Assembly: GCF_037975245.1 (NCBI RefSeq)
Contig: NC_092572.1
Span: forward strand, 15,568,269-15,632,268
Origin: Apostichopus japonicus
Lineage: Eukaryota > Echinodermata > Holothuroidea > Aspidochirotida > Stichopodidae
Reading direction: 5' to 3'
Length of the DNA: 64,000 bases
Shown here: positions 43,401 through 57,700 of the stretch, piece by piece
Layout of the letters: every line of letters begins with the position of its first letter
Numbering within the stretch: position 1 is the stretch's first letter
Made by a program: the position numbers and the translations under genes
The notes under the pieces: generated by a model
Databases searched by the model: none
Seen by the model: the letters and a program-made list of their open reading frames with translations, nothing else
Told to the model about the DNA's origin: nothing

Positions 43401-45820
43401 CTCTTTTGCATCCCTGGTTCGAACCCCGGGTGATGACGTCTTTTGCCGATCTTTTACAGCAAGTGCCTGCACGGGGAGCTGTAAGTATTAGTTAATCCGC
43501 CTAATATCTCAGTCCATACAGTGGCGGGATGGCTCGGCGCACTGTACGAGCTGATGATCGAGACTCTCTTTTGCATCCCTGGTTCGAACCCCGGGTGATG
43601 ACGTCTTTTGCCGATCTTTTACAGCAAGTGCCTGCACGGGGAGCTGTAAGTATTAGTTAATCCGCCTAATATCTCAGTCCATACAGTGGCGGGATGGCTC
43701 GGCGCACTGTACGAGCTGATGATCGAGACTCTCTTTTGCATCCCTGGTTCGAACCCCGGGTGATGACGTCTTTTGCCGATCTTTTACAGCAAGTGCCTGC
43801 ACGGGGAGCTGTAAGTATTAGTTAATCCGCCTAATATCTCAGTCCATACAGTGGCGGGATGGCTCGGCGCACTGTACGAGCTGATGATCGAGACTCTCTT
43901 TTGCATCCCTGGTTCGAACCCCGGGTGATGACGTCTTTTGCCGATCTTTTACAGCAAGTGCCTGCACGGGGAGCTGTAAGTATTAGTTAATCCGCCTAAT
44001 ATCTCAGTCCATACAGTGGCGGGATGGCTCGGCGCACTGTACGAGCTGATGATCGAGACTCTCTTTTGCATCCCTGGTTCGAACCCCGGGTGATGACGTC
44101 TTTTGCCGATCTTTTACAGCAAGTGCCTGCACGGGGAGCTGTAAGTATTAGTTAATCCGCCTAATATCTCAGTCCATACAGTGGCGGGATGGCTCGGCGC
44201 ACTGTACGAGCTGATGATCGAGACTCTCTTTTGCATCCCTGGTTCGAACCCCGGGTGATGACGTCTTTTGCCGATCTTTTACAGCAAGTGCCTGCACGGG
44301 GAGCTGTAAGTATTAGTTAATCCGCCTAATATCTCAGTCCATACAGTGGCGGGATGGCTCGGCGCACTGTACGAGCTGATGATCGAGACTCTCTTTTGCA
44401 TCCCTGGTTCGAACCCCGGGTGATGACGTCTTTTGCCGATCTTTTACAGCAAGTGCCTGCACGGGGAGCTGTAAGTATTAGTTAATCCGCCTAATATCTC
44501 AGTCCATACAGTGGCGGGATGGCTCGGCGCACTGTACGAGCTGATGATCGAGACTCTCTTTTGCATCCCTGGTTCGAACCCCGGGTGATGACGTCTTTTG
44601 CCGATCTTTTACAGCAAGTGCCTGCACGGGGAGCTGTAAGTATTAGTTAATCCGCCTAATATCTCAGTCCATACAGTGGCGGGATGGCTCGGCGCACTGT
44701 ACGAGCTGATGATCGAGACTCTCTTTTGCATCCCTGGTTCGAACCCCGGGTGATGACGTCTTTTGCCGATCTTTTACAGCAAGTGCCTGCACGGGGAGCT
44801 GTAAGTATTAGTTAATCCGCCTAATATCTCAGTCCATACAGTGGCGGGATGGCTCGGCGCACTGTACGAGCTGATGATCGAGACTCTCTTTTGCATCCCT
44901 GGTTCGAACCCCGGGTGATGACGTCTTTTGCCGATCTTTTACAGCAAGTGCCTGCACGGGGAGCTGTAAGTATTAGTTAATCCGCCTAATATCTCAGTCC
45001 ATACAGTGGCGGGATGGCTCGGCGCACTGTACGAGCTGATGATCGAGACTCTCTTTTGCATCCCTGGTTCGAACCCCGGGTGATGACGTCTTTTGCCGAT
45101 CTTTTACAGCAAGTGCCTGCACGGGGAGCTGTAAGTATTAGTTAATCCGCCTAATATCTCAGTCCATACAGTGGCGGGATGGCTCGGCGCACTGTACGAG
45201 CTGATGATCGAGACTCTCTTTTGCATCCCTGGTTCGAACCCCGGGTGATGACGTCTTTTGCCGATCTTTTACAGCAAGTGCCTGCACGGGGAGCTGTAAG
45301 TATTAGTTAATCCGCCTAATATCTCAGTCCATACAGTGGCGGGATGGCTCGGCGCACTGTACGAGCTGATGATCGAGACTCTCTTTTGCATCCCTGGTTC
45401 GAACCCCGGGTGATGACGTCTTTTGCCGATCTTTTACAGCAAGTGCCTGCACGGGGAGCTGTAAGTATTAGTTAATCCGCCTAATATCTCAGTCCATACA
45501 GTGGCGGGATGGCTCGGCGCACTGTACGAGCTGATGATCGAGACTCTCTTTTGCATCCCTGGTTCGAACCCCGGGTGATGACGTCTTTTGCCGATCTTTT
45601 ACAGCAAGTGCCTGCACGGGGAGCTGTAAGTATTAGTTAATCCGCCTAATATCTCAGTCCATACAGTGGCGGGATGGCTCGGCGCACTGTACGAGCTGAT
45701 GATCGAGACTCTCTTTTGCATCCCTGGTTCGAACCCCGGGTGATGACGTCTTTTGCCGATCTTTTACAGCAAGTGCCTGCACGGGGAGCTGTAAGTATTA
45801 GTTAATCCGCCTAATATCTC
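37440..45820 (+). repeat. Array block G: highly homogenised CCGCC/GGCGGG core
   Basis: Long runs of monomers appear identical by eye, for example about 12 between 38540 and 40500, about 10 between 40690 and 42400, and about 14 between 43400 and 45800. They are broken by short clusters with CCGTGG or GTCAATACAG (42524 and 43184, 660 bp apart). This looks like the most recently amplified part of the array. It is also the part where an assembly is most likely to have collapsed or expanded copies. Confidence 0.7.
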
Positions 45821-46569
45821 AGTCAATACAGTGGCGCGATGGCTCGGCGCACTGTACGAGCTGATGATCGAGACTCTCTTTTGCATCCCTGGTTCGAACC
45901 CCGGGTGATGACGTCTTTTGCCGATCTTTTACAGCAAGTGCCTGCACGGGGAGCTGTAAGTATTAGTTAATCCGCCTAATATCTCAGTCAATACAGTGGC
46001 GCGATGGCTCGGCGCACTGTACGAGCTGATGATCGAGACTCTCTTTTGCATCCGTGGTTCGAACCCCGGGTGATGACGTCTTTTGCCGATCTTTTACAGC
46101 AAGTGCCTGCACGGGGAGCTGTAAGTATTAGTTAATCCGCCTAATATCTCAGTCCATACAGTGGCGGGATGGCTCGGCGCACTGTACGAGCTGATGATCG
46201 AGACTCTCTTTTGCATCCCTGGTTCGAACCCCGGGTGATGACGTCTTTTGCCGATCTTTTACAGCAAGTGCCTGCACGGGGAGCTGTAAGTATTAGTTAA
46301 TCCACCTAATATCTCAGTCCATACAGTGGCGCGATGGCTCGGCGCACTGTACGAGCTGATGATCGAGACTCTCTTTTGCATCCCTGGTTCGAACCCCGGG
46401 TGATGACGTCTTTTGCCGATCTTTTACAGCAAGTGCCTGCACGGGGAGCTGTAAGTATTAGTTAATCCGCCTAACATCTCAGTCCATACAGTGGCGGGAT
46501 GGCTCGGCGCACTGTACGAGCTGATGATCGAGACTCTCTTTTGCATCCGTGATTCGAACCCCGGGTGAT

Positions 46570-49500
46570 GACGTCTTTTACAGCAAGTGCCTACACGGGG
46601 AGCTGTAAGTATTAGTTAATCCACCTAATATCTCAGTCCATACAGTGGCGGGATGGCTCGGCGCACTGTACGAGCTGATGATCGAGACTCTCTTTTGCAT
46701 CCCTGGTTCGAACCCCGGGTGATGACGTCTTTTGCCGATCTTTTACAGCAAGTGCCTGCACGGGGAGCTGTAAGTATTAGTTAATCCACCTAATATCTCA
46801 GTCCATACAGTGGCGCGATGGCTCGGCGCACTGTACGAGCTGATGATCGAGACTCTCTTTTGCATCCCTGGTTCGAACCCCGGGTGATGACGTCTTTTGC
46901 CGATCTTTTACAGCAAGTGCCTGCACGGGGAGCTGTAAGTATTAGTTAATCCGCCTAATATCTCAGTCCATACAGTGGCGGGATGGCTCGGCGCACTGTA
47001 CGAGCTGATGATCGAGACTCTCTTTTGCATCCCTGGTTCGAACCCCGGGTGATGACGTCTTTTGCCGATCTTTTACAGCAAGTGCCTGCACGGGGAGCTG
47101 TAAGTATTAGTTAATCCGCCTAATATCTCAGTCCATACAGTGGCGGGATGGCTCGGCGCACTGTACGAGCTGATGATCGAGACTCTCTTTTGCATCCCTG
47201 GTTCGAACCCCGGGTGATGACGTCTTTTGCCGATCTTTTACAGCAAGTGCCTGCACGGGGAGCTGTAAGTATTAGTTAATCCGCCTAATATCTCAGTCCA
47301 TACAGTGGCGGGATGGCTCGGCGCACTGTACGAGCTGATGATCGAGACTCTCTTTTGCATCCCTGGTTCGAACCCCGGGTGATGACGTCTTTTGCCGATC
47401 TTTTACAGCAAGTGCCTGCACGGGGAGCTGTAAGTATTAGTTAATCCGCCTAATATCTCAGTCCATACAGTGGCGGGATGGCTCGGCGCACTGTACGAGC
47501 TGATGATCGAGACTCTCTTTTGCATCCCTGGTTCGAACCCCGGGTGATGACGTCTTTTGCCGATCTTTTACAGCAAGTGCCTGCACGGGGAGCTGTAAGT
47601 ATTAGTTAATCCGCCTAATATCTCAGTCCATACAGTGGCGGGATGGCTCGGCGCACTGTACGAGCTGATGATCGAGACTCTCTTTTGCATCCCTGGTTCG
47701 AACCCCGGGTGATGACGTCTTTTGCCGATCTTTTACAGCAAGTGCCTGCACGGGGAGCTGTAAGTATTAGTTAATCCGCCTAACATCTCAGTCCATACAG
47801 TGGCGGGATGGCTCGGCGCACTGTACGAGCTGATGATCGAGACTCTCTTTTGCATCCCTGGTTCGAACCCCGGGTGATGACGTCTTTTGCCGATCTTTTA
47901 CAGCAAGTGCCTGCACGGGGAGCTGTAAGTATTAGTTAATCCGCCTAACATCTCAGTCCATACAGTGGCGGGATGGCTCGGCGCACTGTACGAGCTGATG
48001 ATCGAGACTCTCTTTTGCATCCCTGGTTCGAACCCCGGGTGATGACGTCTTTTGCCGATCTTTTACAGCAAGTGCCTGCACGGGGAGCTGTAAGTATTAG
48101 TTAATCCGCCTAACATCTCAGTCCATACAGTGGCGGGATGGCTCGGCGCACTGTACGAGCTGATGATCGAGACTCTCTTTTGCATCCCTGGTTCGAACCC
48201 CGGGTGATGACGTCTTTTGCCGATCTTTTACAGCAAGTGCCTGCACGGGGAGCTGTAAGTATTAGTAAATCCGCCTAACATCTCAGTCCATACAGTGGCG
48301 GGATGGCTCGGCGCACTGTACGAGCTGATGATCGAGACTCTCTTTTGCATCCCTGGTTCGAACCCCGGGTGATGACGTCTTTTGCCGATCTTTTACAGCA
48401 AGTGCCTGCACGGGGAGCTGTAAGTATTAGTTAATCCGCCTAATATCTCAGTCCATACAGTGGCGGGATGGCTCGGCGCACTGTACGAGCTGATGATCGA
48501 GACTCTCTTTTGCATCCCTGGTTCGAACCCCGGGTGATGACGTCTTTTGCCGATCTTTTACAGCAAGTGCCTGCACGGGGAGCTGTAAGTATTAGTTAAT
48601 CCACCTAATATCTCAGTCCATACAGTGGCGCGATGGCTCGGCGCACTGTACGAGCTGATGATCGAGACTCTCTTTTGCATCCCTGGTTCGAACCCCGGGT
48701 GATGACGTCTTTTGCCGATCTTTTACAGCAAGTGCCTGCACGGGGAGCTGTAAGTATTAGTTAATCCACCTAATATCTCAGTCCATACAGTGGCGCGATG
48801 GCTCGGCGCACTGTACGAGCTGATGATCGAGACTCTCTTTTGCATCCCTGGTTCGAACCCCGGGTGATGACGTCTTTTGCCGATCTTTTACAGCAAGTGC
48901 CTGCACGGGGAGCTGTAAGTATTAGTTAATCCACCTAATATCTCAGTCCATACAGTGGCGGGATGGCTCGGCGCACTGTACGAGCTGATGATCGAGACTC
49001 TCTTTTGCATCCGTGGTTCGAACCCCGGGTGATGACGTCTTTTACAGCAAGTGCCTACACGGGGAGCTGTAAGTATTAGTTAATCCACCTAATATCTCAG
49101 TCCATACAGTGGCGGGATGGCTCGGCGCACTGTACGAGCTGATGATCGAGACTCTCTTTTGCATCCCTGGTTCGAACCCCGGGTGATGACGTCTTTTGCC
49201 GATCTTTTACAGCAAGTGCCTGCACGGGGAGCTGTAAGTATTAGTTAATCCACCTAATATCTCAGTCCATACAGTGGCGCGATGGCTCGGCGCACTGTAC
49301 GAGCTGATGATCGAGACTCTCTTTTGCATCCCTGGTTCGAACCCCGGGTGATGACGTCTTTTGCCGATCTTTTACAGCAAGTGCCTGCACGGGGAGCTGT
49401 AAGTATTAGTTAATCCACCTAATATCTCAGTCCATACAGTGGCGCGATGGCTCGGCGCACTGTACGAGCTGATGATCGAGACTCTCTTTTGCATCCCTGG

Positions 49501-52500
49501 TTCGAACCCCGGGTGATGACGTCTTTTGCCGATCTTTTACAGCAAGTGCCTGCACGGGGAGCTGTAAGTATTAGTTAATCTACCTAATATCTCAGTCCAT
49601 ACAGTGGCGCGATGGCTCGGCGCACTGTACGAGCTGATGATCGAGACTCTCTTTTGCATCCCTGGTTCGAACCCCGGGTGATGACGTCTTTTGCCGATCT
49701 TTTACAGCAAGTGCCTGCACGGGGAGCTGTAAGTATTAGTTAATCCACCTAATATCTCAGTCCATACAGTGGCGCGATGGCTCGGCGCACTGTACGAGCT
49801 GATGATCGAGACTCTCTTTTGCATCCCTGGTTCGAACCCCGGGTGATGACGTCTTTTGCCGATCTTTTACAGCAAGTGCCTGCACGGGGAGCTGTAAGTA
49901 TTAGTTAATCCACCTAATATCTCAGTCCATACAGTGGCGCGATGGCTCGGCGCACTGTACGAGCTGATGATCGAGACTCTCTTTTGCATCCCTGGTTCGA
50001 ACCCCGGGTGATGACGTCTTTTGCCGATCTTTTACAGCAAGTGCCTGCACGGGGAGCTGTAAGTATTAGTTAATCCACCTAATATCTCAGTCCATACAGT
50101 GGCGCGATGGCTCGGCGCACTGTACGAGCTGATGATCGAGACTCTCTTTTGCATCCCTGGTTCGAACCCCGGGTGATGACGTCTTTTGCCGATCTTTTAC
50201 AGCAAGTGCCTGCACGGGGAGCTGTAAGTATTAGTTAATCCACCTAATATCTCAGTCCATACAGTGGCGCGATGGCTCGGCGCACTGTACGAGCTGATGA
50301 TCGAGACTCTCTTTTGCATCCCTGGTTCGAACCCCGGGTGATGACGTCTTTTGCCGATCTTTTACAGCAAGTGCCTGCACGGGGAGCTGTAAGTATTAGT
50401 TAATCCACCTAATATCTCAGTCCATACAGTGGCGCGATGGCTCGGCGCACTGTACGAGCTGATGATCGAGACTCTCTTTTGCATCCCTGGTTCGAACCCC
50501 GGGTGATGACGTCTTTTGCCGATCTTTTACAGCAAGTGCCTGCACGGGGAGCTGTAAGTATTAGTTAATCCACCTAATATCTCAGTCCATACAGTGGCGC
50601 GATGGCTCGGCGCACTGTACGAGCTGATGATCGAGACTCTCTATTGCATCCCTGGTTCGAACCCCGGGTGATGACGTCTTTTGCCGATCTTTTACAGCAA
50701 GTGCCTGCACGGGGAGCTGTAAGTATTAGTTAATCCACCTAATATCTCAGTCCATACAGTGGCGCGATGGCTCGGCGCACTGTACGAGCTGATGATCGAG
50801 ACTCTCTTTTGCATCCCTGGTTCGAACCCCGGGTGATGACGTCTTTTGCCGATCTTTTACAGCAAGTGCCTGCACGGGGAGCTGTAAGTATTAGTTAATC
50901 CACCTAATATCTCAGTCCATACAGTGGCGCGATGGCTCGGCGCACTGTACGAGCTGATGATCGAGACTCTCTTTTGCATCCCTGGTTCGAACCCCGGGTG
51001 ATGACGTCTTTTGCCGATCTTTTACAGCAAGTGCCTGCACGGGGAGCTGTAAGTATTAGTTAATCCACCTAATATCTCAGTCCATACAGTGGCGCGATGG
51101 CTCGGCGCACTGTACGAGCTGATGATCGAGACTCTCTTTTGCATCCCTGGTTCGAACCCCGGGTGATGACGTCTTTTGCCGATCTTTTACAGCAAGTGCC
51201 TGCACGGGGAGCTGTAAGTATTAGTTAATCCACCTAATATCTCAGTCCATACAGTGGCGCGATGGCTCGGCGCACTGTACGAGCTGATGATCGAGACTCT
51301 CTTTTGCATCCCTGGTTCGAACCCCGGGTGATGACGTCTTTTGCCGATCTTTTACAGCAAGTGCCTGCACGGGGAGCTGTAAGTATTAGTTAATCCACCT
51401 AATATCTCAGTCCATACAGTGGCGCGATGGCTCGGCGCACTGTACGAGCTGATGATCGAGACTCTCTTTTGCATCCCTGGTTCGAACCCCGGGTGATGAC
51501 GTCTTTTGCCGATCTTTTACAGCAAGTGCCTGCACGGGGAGCTGTAAGTATTAGTTAATCCACCTAATATCTCAGTCCATACAGTGGCGCGATGGCTCGG
51601 CGCACTGTACGAGCTGATGATCGAGACTCTCTTTTGCATCCCTGGTTCGAACCCCGGGTGATGACGTCTTTTGCCGATCTTTTACAGCAAGTGCCTGCAC
51701 GGGGAGCTGTAAGTATTAGTTAATCCACCTAATATCTCAGTCCATACAGTGGCGCGATGGCTCGGCGCACTGTACGAGCTGATGATCGAGACTCTCTTTT
51801 GCATCCCTGGTTCGAACCCCGGGTGATGACGTCTTTTGCCGATCTTTTACAGCAAGTGCCTGCACGGGGAGCTGTAAGTATTAGTTAATCCACCTAATAT
51901 CTCAGTCCATACAGTGGCGGGATGGCTCGGCGCACTGTACGAGCTGATGATCGAGACTCTCTTTTGCATCCCTGGTTCGAACCCCGGGTGATGACGTCTT
52001 TTGCCGATCTTTTACAGCAAGTGCCTGCACGGGGAGCTGTAAGTATTAGTTAATCCACCTAATATCTCAGTCCATACAGTGGCGCGATGGCTCGGCGCAC
52101 TGTACGAGCTGATGATCGAGACTCTCTTTTGCATCCCTGGTTCGAACCCCGGGTGATGACGTCTTTTGCCGATCTTTTACAGCAAGTGCCTGCACGGGGA
52201 GCTGTAAGTATTAGTTAATCCACCTAATATCTCAGTCCATACAGTGGCGCGATGGCTCGGCGCACTGTACGAGCTGATGATCGAGACTCTCTTTTGCATC
52301 CCTGGTTCGAACCCCGGGTGATGACGTCTTTTGCCGATCTTTTACAGCAAGTGCCTGCACGGGGAGCTGTAAGTATTAGTTAATCCACCTAATATCTCAG
52401 TCCATACAGTGGCGGGATGGCTCGGCGCACTGTACGAGCTGATGATCGAGACTCTCTTTTGCATCCGTGGTTCGAACCCCGGGTGATGACGTCTTTTACA

Positions 52501-54789
52501 GCAAGTGCCTACACGGGGAGCTGTAAGTATTAGTTAATCCACCTAATATCTCAGTCCATACAGTGGCGGGATGGCTCGGCGCACTGTACGAGCTGATGAT
52601 CGAGACTCTCTTTTGCATCCCTGGTTCGAACCCCGGGTGATGACGTCTTTTGCCGATCTTTTACAGCAAGTGCCTGCACGGGGAGCTGTAAGTATTAGTT
52701 AATCCACCTAATATCTCAGTCCATACAGTGGCGCGATGGCTCGGCGCACTGTACGAGCTGATGATCGAGACTCTCTTTTGCATCCCTGGTTCGAACCCCG
52801 GGTGATGACGTCTTTTGCCGATCTTTTACAGCAAGTGCCTGCACGGGGAGCTGTAAGTATTAGTTAATCCACCTAATATCTCAGTCCATACAGTGGCGGG
52901 ATGGCTCGGCGCACTGTACGAGCTGATGATCGAGACTCTCTTTTGCATCCCTGGTTCGAACCCCGGGTGATGACGTCTTTTGCCGATCTTTTACAGCAAG
53001 TGCCTGCACGGGGAGCTGTAAGTATTAGTTAATCCACCTAATATCTCAGTCCATACAGTGGCGCGATGGCTCGGCGCACTGTACGAGCTGATGATCGAGA
53101 CTCTCTTTTGCATCCCTGGTTCGAACCCCGGGTGATGACGTCTTTTGCCGATCTTTTACAGCAAGTGCCTGCACGGGGAGCTGTAAGTATTAGTTAATCC
53201 ACCTAATATCTCAGTCCATACAGTGGCGCGATGGCTCGGCGCACTGTACGAGCTGATGATCGAGACTCTCTTTTGCATCCCTGGTTCGAACCCCGGGTGA
53301 TGACGTCTTTTGCCGATCTTTTACAGCAAGTGCCTGCACGGGGAGCTGTAAGTATTAGTTAATCCACCTAATATCTCAGTCCATACAGTGGCGCGATGGC
53401 TCGGCGCACTGTACGAGCTGATGATCGAGACTCTCATTTGCATCCCTGGTTCGAACCCCGGGTGATGACGTCTTTTGCCGATCTTTTACAGCAAGTGCCT
53501 GCACGGGGAGCTGTAAGTATTAGTTAATCCACCTAATATCTCAGTCCATACAGTGGCGCGATGGCTCGGCGCACTGTACGAGCTGATGATCGAGACTCTC
53601 TTTTGCATCCCTGGTTCGAACCCCGGGTGATGACGTCTTTTGCCGATCTTTTACAGCAAGTGCCTGCACGGGGAGCTGTAAGTATTAGTTAATCCACCTA
53701 ATATCTCAGTCCATACAGTGGCGCGATGGCTCGGCGCACTGTACGAGCTGATGATCGAGACTCTCTTTTGCATCCCTGGTTCGAACCCCGGGTGATGACG
53801 TCTTTTGCCGATCTTTTACAGCAAGTGCCTGCACGGGGAGCTGTAAGTATTAGTTAATCCACCTAATATCTCAGTCCATACAGTGGCGCGATGGCTCGGC
53901 GCACTGTACGAGCTGATGATCGAGACTCTCTTTTGCATCCCTGGTTCGAACCCCGGGTGATGACGTCTTTTGCCGATCTTTTACAGCAAGTGCCTGCACG
54001 GGGAGCTGTAAGTATTAGTTAATCCACCTAATATCTCAGTCCATACAGTGGCGGGATGGCTCGGCGCACTGTACGAGCTGATGATCGAGACTCTCTTTTG
54101 CATCCGTGGTTCGAACCCCGGGTGATGACGTCTTTTGCCGATCTTTTACAGCAAGTGCCTGCACGGGGAGCTGTAAGTATTAGTTAATCCACCTAATATC
54201 TCAGTCCATACAGTGGCGCGATGGCTCGGCGCACTGTACGAGCTGATGATCGAGACTCTCTTTTGCATCCCTGGTTCGAACCCCGGGTGATGACGTCTTT
54301 TGCCGATCTTTTACAGCAAGTGCCTGCACGGGGAGCTGTAAGTATTAGTTAATCCACCTAATATCTCAGTCCATACAGTGGCGGGATGGCTCGGCGCACT
54401 GTACGAGCTGATGATCGAGACTCTCTTTTGCATCCCTGGTTCGAACCCCGGGTGATGACGTCTTTTGCCGATCTTTTACAGCAAGTGCCTGCACGGGGAG
54501 CTGTAAGTATTAGTTAATCCACCTAATATCTCAGTCCATACAGTGGCGGGATGGCTCGGCGCACTGTACGAGCTGATGATCGAGACTCTCTTTTGCATCC
54601 GTGGTTCGAACCCCGGGTGATGACGTCTTTTACAGCAAGTGCCTACACGGGGAGCTGTAAGTATTAGTTAATCCACCTAATATCTCAGTCCATACAGTGG
54701 CGCGATGGCTCGGCGCACTGTACGAGCTGATGATCGAGACTCTCTTTTGCATCCGTGGTTCAAACCCCGGGTGATGACGTCTTTTACAG
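46570..54789 (+). repeat. Array block H: region with five 154-bp short monomers
   Basis: Five monomers lack 11 bp (GCCGATCTTTT) between TGACGTC and ACAG: at 46570-46583, 49034-49047, 52488-52501, 54622-54635 and 54776-54789. All five also carry CATCCGTG and CTACACGG, so they descend from one ancestor. Their spacings are 2464, 3454, 2134 and 154 bp, which equal 14, 20, 12 and 0 standard monomers plus one short one. Most other monomers here are CCACC with GGCGCG. Confidence 0.85.
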
Positions 54790-57700
54790 CAAGTGCCTAC
54801 ACGGGGAGCTGTAAGTATTAGTTAATCCACCTAATATCTCAGTCCATACAGTGGCGCGATGGCTCGGCGCACTGTACGAGCTGATGATCGAGACTCTCTT
54901 TTGCATCCCTGGTTCGAACCCCGGGTGATGACGTCTTTTGCCGATCTTTTACAGCAAGTGCCTGCACGGGGAGCTGTAAGTATTAGTTAATCCACCTAAT
55001 ATCTCAGTCCATACAGTGGCGGGATGGCTCGGCGCACTGTACGAGCTGATGATCGAGACTCTCTTTTGCATCCCTGGTTCGAACCCCGGGTGATGACGTC
55101 TTTTGCCGATCTTTTACAGCAAGTGCCTGCACGGGGAGCTGTAAGTATTAGTTAATCCACCTAATATCTCAGTCCATACAGTGGCGGGATGGCTCGGCGC
55201 ACTGTACGAGCTGATGATCGAGACTCTCTTTTGCATCCCTGGTTCGAACCCCGGGTGATGACGTCTTTTGCCGATCTTTTACAGCAAGTGCCTGCACGGG
55301 GAGCTGTAAGTATTAGTTAATCCACCTAATATCTCAGTCCATACAGTGGCGCGATGGCTCGGCGCACTGTACGAGCTGATGATCGAGACTCTCTTTTGCA
55401 TCCCTGGTTCGAACCCCGGGTGATGACGTCTTTTGCCGATCTTTTACAGCAAGTGCCTGCACGGGGAGCTGTAAGTATTAGTTAATCCACCTAATATCTC
55501 AGTCCATACAGTGGCGGGATGGCTCGGCGCACTGTACGAGCTGATGATCGAGACTCTCTTTTGCATCCCTGGTTCGAACCCCGGGTGATGACGTCTTTTG
55601 CCGATCTTTTACAGCAAGTGCCTGCACGGGGAGCTGTAAGTATTAGTTAATCCACCTAATATCTCAGTCCATACAGTGGCGGGATGGCTCGGCGCACTGT
55701 ACGAGCTGATGATCGAGACTCTCTTTTGCATCCCTGGTTCGAACCCCGGGTGATGACGTCTTTTGCCGATCTTTTACAGCAAGTGCCTGCACGGGGAGCT
55801 GTAAGTATTAGTTAATCCACCTAATATCTCAGTCCATACAGTGGCGCGATGGCTCGGCGCACTGTACGAGCTGATGATCGAGACTCTCTTTTGCATCCCT
55901 GGTTCGAACCCCGGGTGATGACGTCTTTTGCCGATCTTTTACAGCAAGTGCCTGCACGGGGAGCTGTAAGTATTAGTTAATCCACCTAATATCTCAGTCC
56001 ATACAGTGGCGCGATGGCTCGGCGCACTGTACGAGCTGATGATCGAGACTCTCTTTTGCATCCCTGGTTCGAACCCCGGGTGATGACGTCTTTTGCCGAT
56101 CTTTTACAGCAAGTGCCTGCACGGGGAGCTGTAAGTATTAGTTAATCCACCTAATATCTCAGTCCATACAGTGGCGCGATGGCTCGGCGCACTGTACGAG
56201 CTGATGATCGAGACTCTCTTTTGCATCCCTGGTTCGAACCCCGGGTGATGACGTCTTTTGCCGATCTTTTACAGCAAGTGCCTGCACGGGGAGCTGTAAG
56301 TATTAGTTAATCCACCTAATATCTCAGTCCATACAGTGGCGCGATGGCTCGGCGCACTGTACGAGCTGATGATCGAGACTCTCTTTTGCATCCCTGGTTC
56401 GAACCCCGGGTGATGACGTCTTTTGCCGATCTTTTACAGCAAGTGCCTGCACGGGGAGCTGTAAGTATTAGTTAATCCACCTAATATCTCAGTCCATACA
56501 GTGGCGGGATGGCTCGGCGCACTGTACGAGCTGATGATCGAGACTCTCTTTTGCATCCCTGGTTCGAACCCCGGGTGATGACGTCTTTTGCCGATCTTTT
56601 ACAGCAAGTGCCTGCACGGGGAGCTGTAAGTATTAGTTAATCCACCTAATATCTCAGTCCATACAGTGGCGGGATGGCTCGGCGCACTGTACGAGCTGAT
56701 GATCGAGACTCTCTTTTGCATCCCTGGTTCGAACCCCGGGTGATGACGTCTTTTGCCGATCTTTTACAGCAAGTGCCTGCACGGGGAGCTGTAAGTATTA
56801 GTTAATCCACCTAATATCTCAGTCCATACAGTGGCGGGATGGCTCGGAGCACTGTACGAGCTGATGATCGAGACTCTCTTTTGCATCCCTGGTTCGAACC
56901 CCGGGTGATGACGTCTTTTGGCGATCTTTTACAGCAAGTGCCTGCACGGGGAGCTGTAAGTATTAGTTAATCCACCTAATATCTCAGTCCATACAGTGGC
57001 GGGATGGCTCGGCGCACTGTACGAGCTGATGATCGAGACTCTCTTTTGCATCCCTGGTTCGAACCCCGGGTGATGACGTCTTTTGCCGATCTTTTACAGC
57101 AAGTGCCTGCACGGGGAGCTGTAAGTATTAGTTAATCCACCTAATATCTCAGTCCATACAGTGGCAGGATGGCTCGGCGCACTGTACGAGCTGATGATCG
57201 AGACTCTCTTTTGCATCCCTGGTTCGAACCCCGGGTGATGACGTCTTTTGCCGATCTTTTACAGCAAGTGCCTGCACGGGGAGCTGTAAGTATTAGTTAA
57301 TCCACCTAATATCTCAGTCCATACAGTGGCGGGATGGCTCGGCGCACTGTACGAGCTGATGATCGAGACTCTCTTTTGCATCCCTGGTTCGAACCCCGGG
57401 TGATGACGTCTTTTGCCGATCTTTTACAGCAAGTGCCTGCACGGGGAGCTGTAAGTATTAGTTAATCCACCTAATATCTCAGTCCATACAGTGGCGCGAT
57501 GGCTCGGCGCACTGTACAAGCTGATGATCGAGACTCTCTTTTGCATCCCTGGTTCGAACCCCGGGTGATGACGTCTTTTGCCGATCTTTTACAGCAAGTG
57601 CCTGCACGGGGAGCTGTAAGTATTAGTTAATCCACCTAATATCTCAGTCCATACAGTGGCGCGATGGCTCGGCGCACTGTACGAGCTGATGATCGAGACT

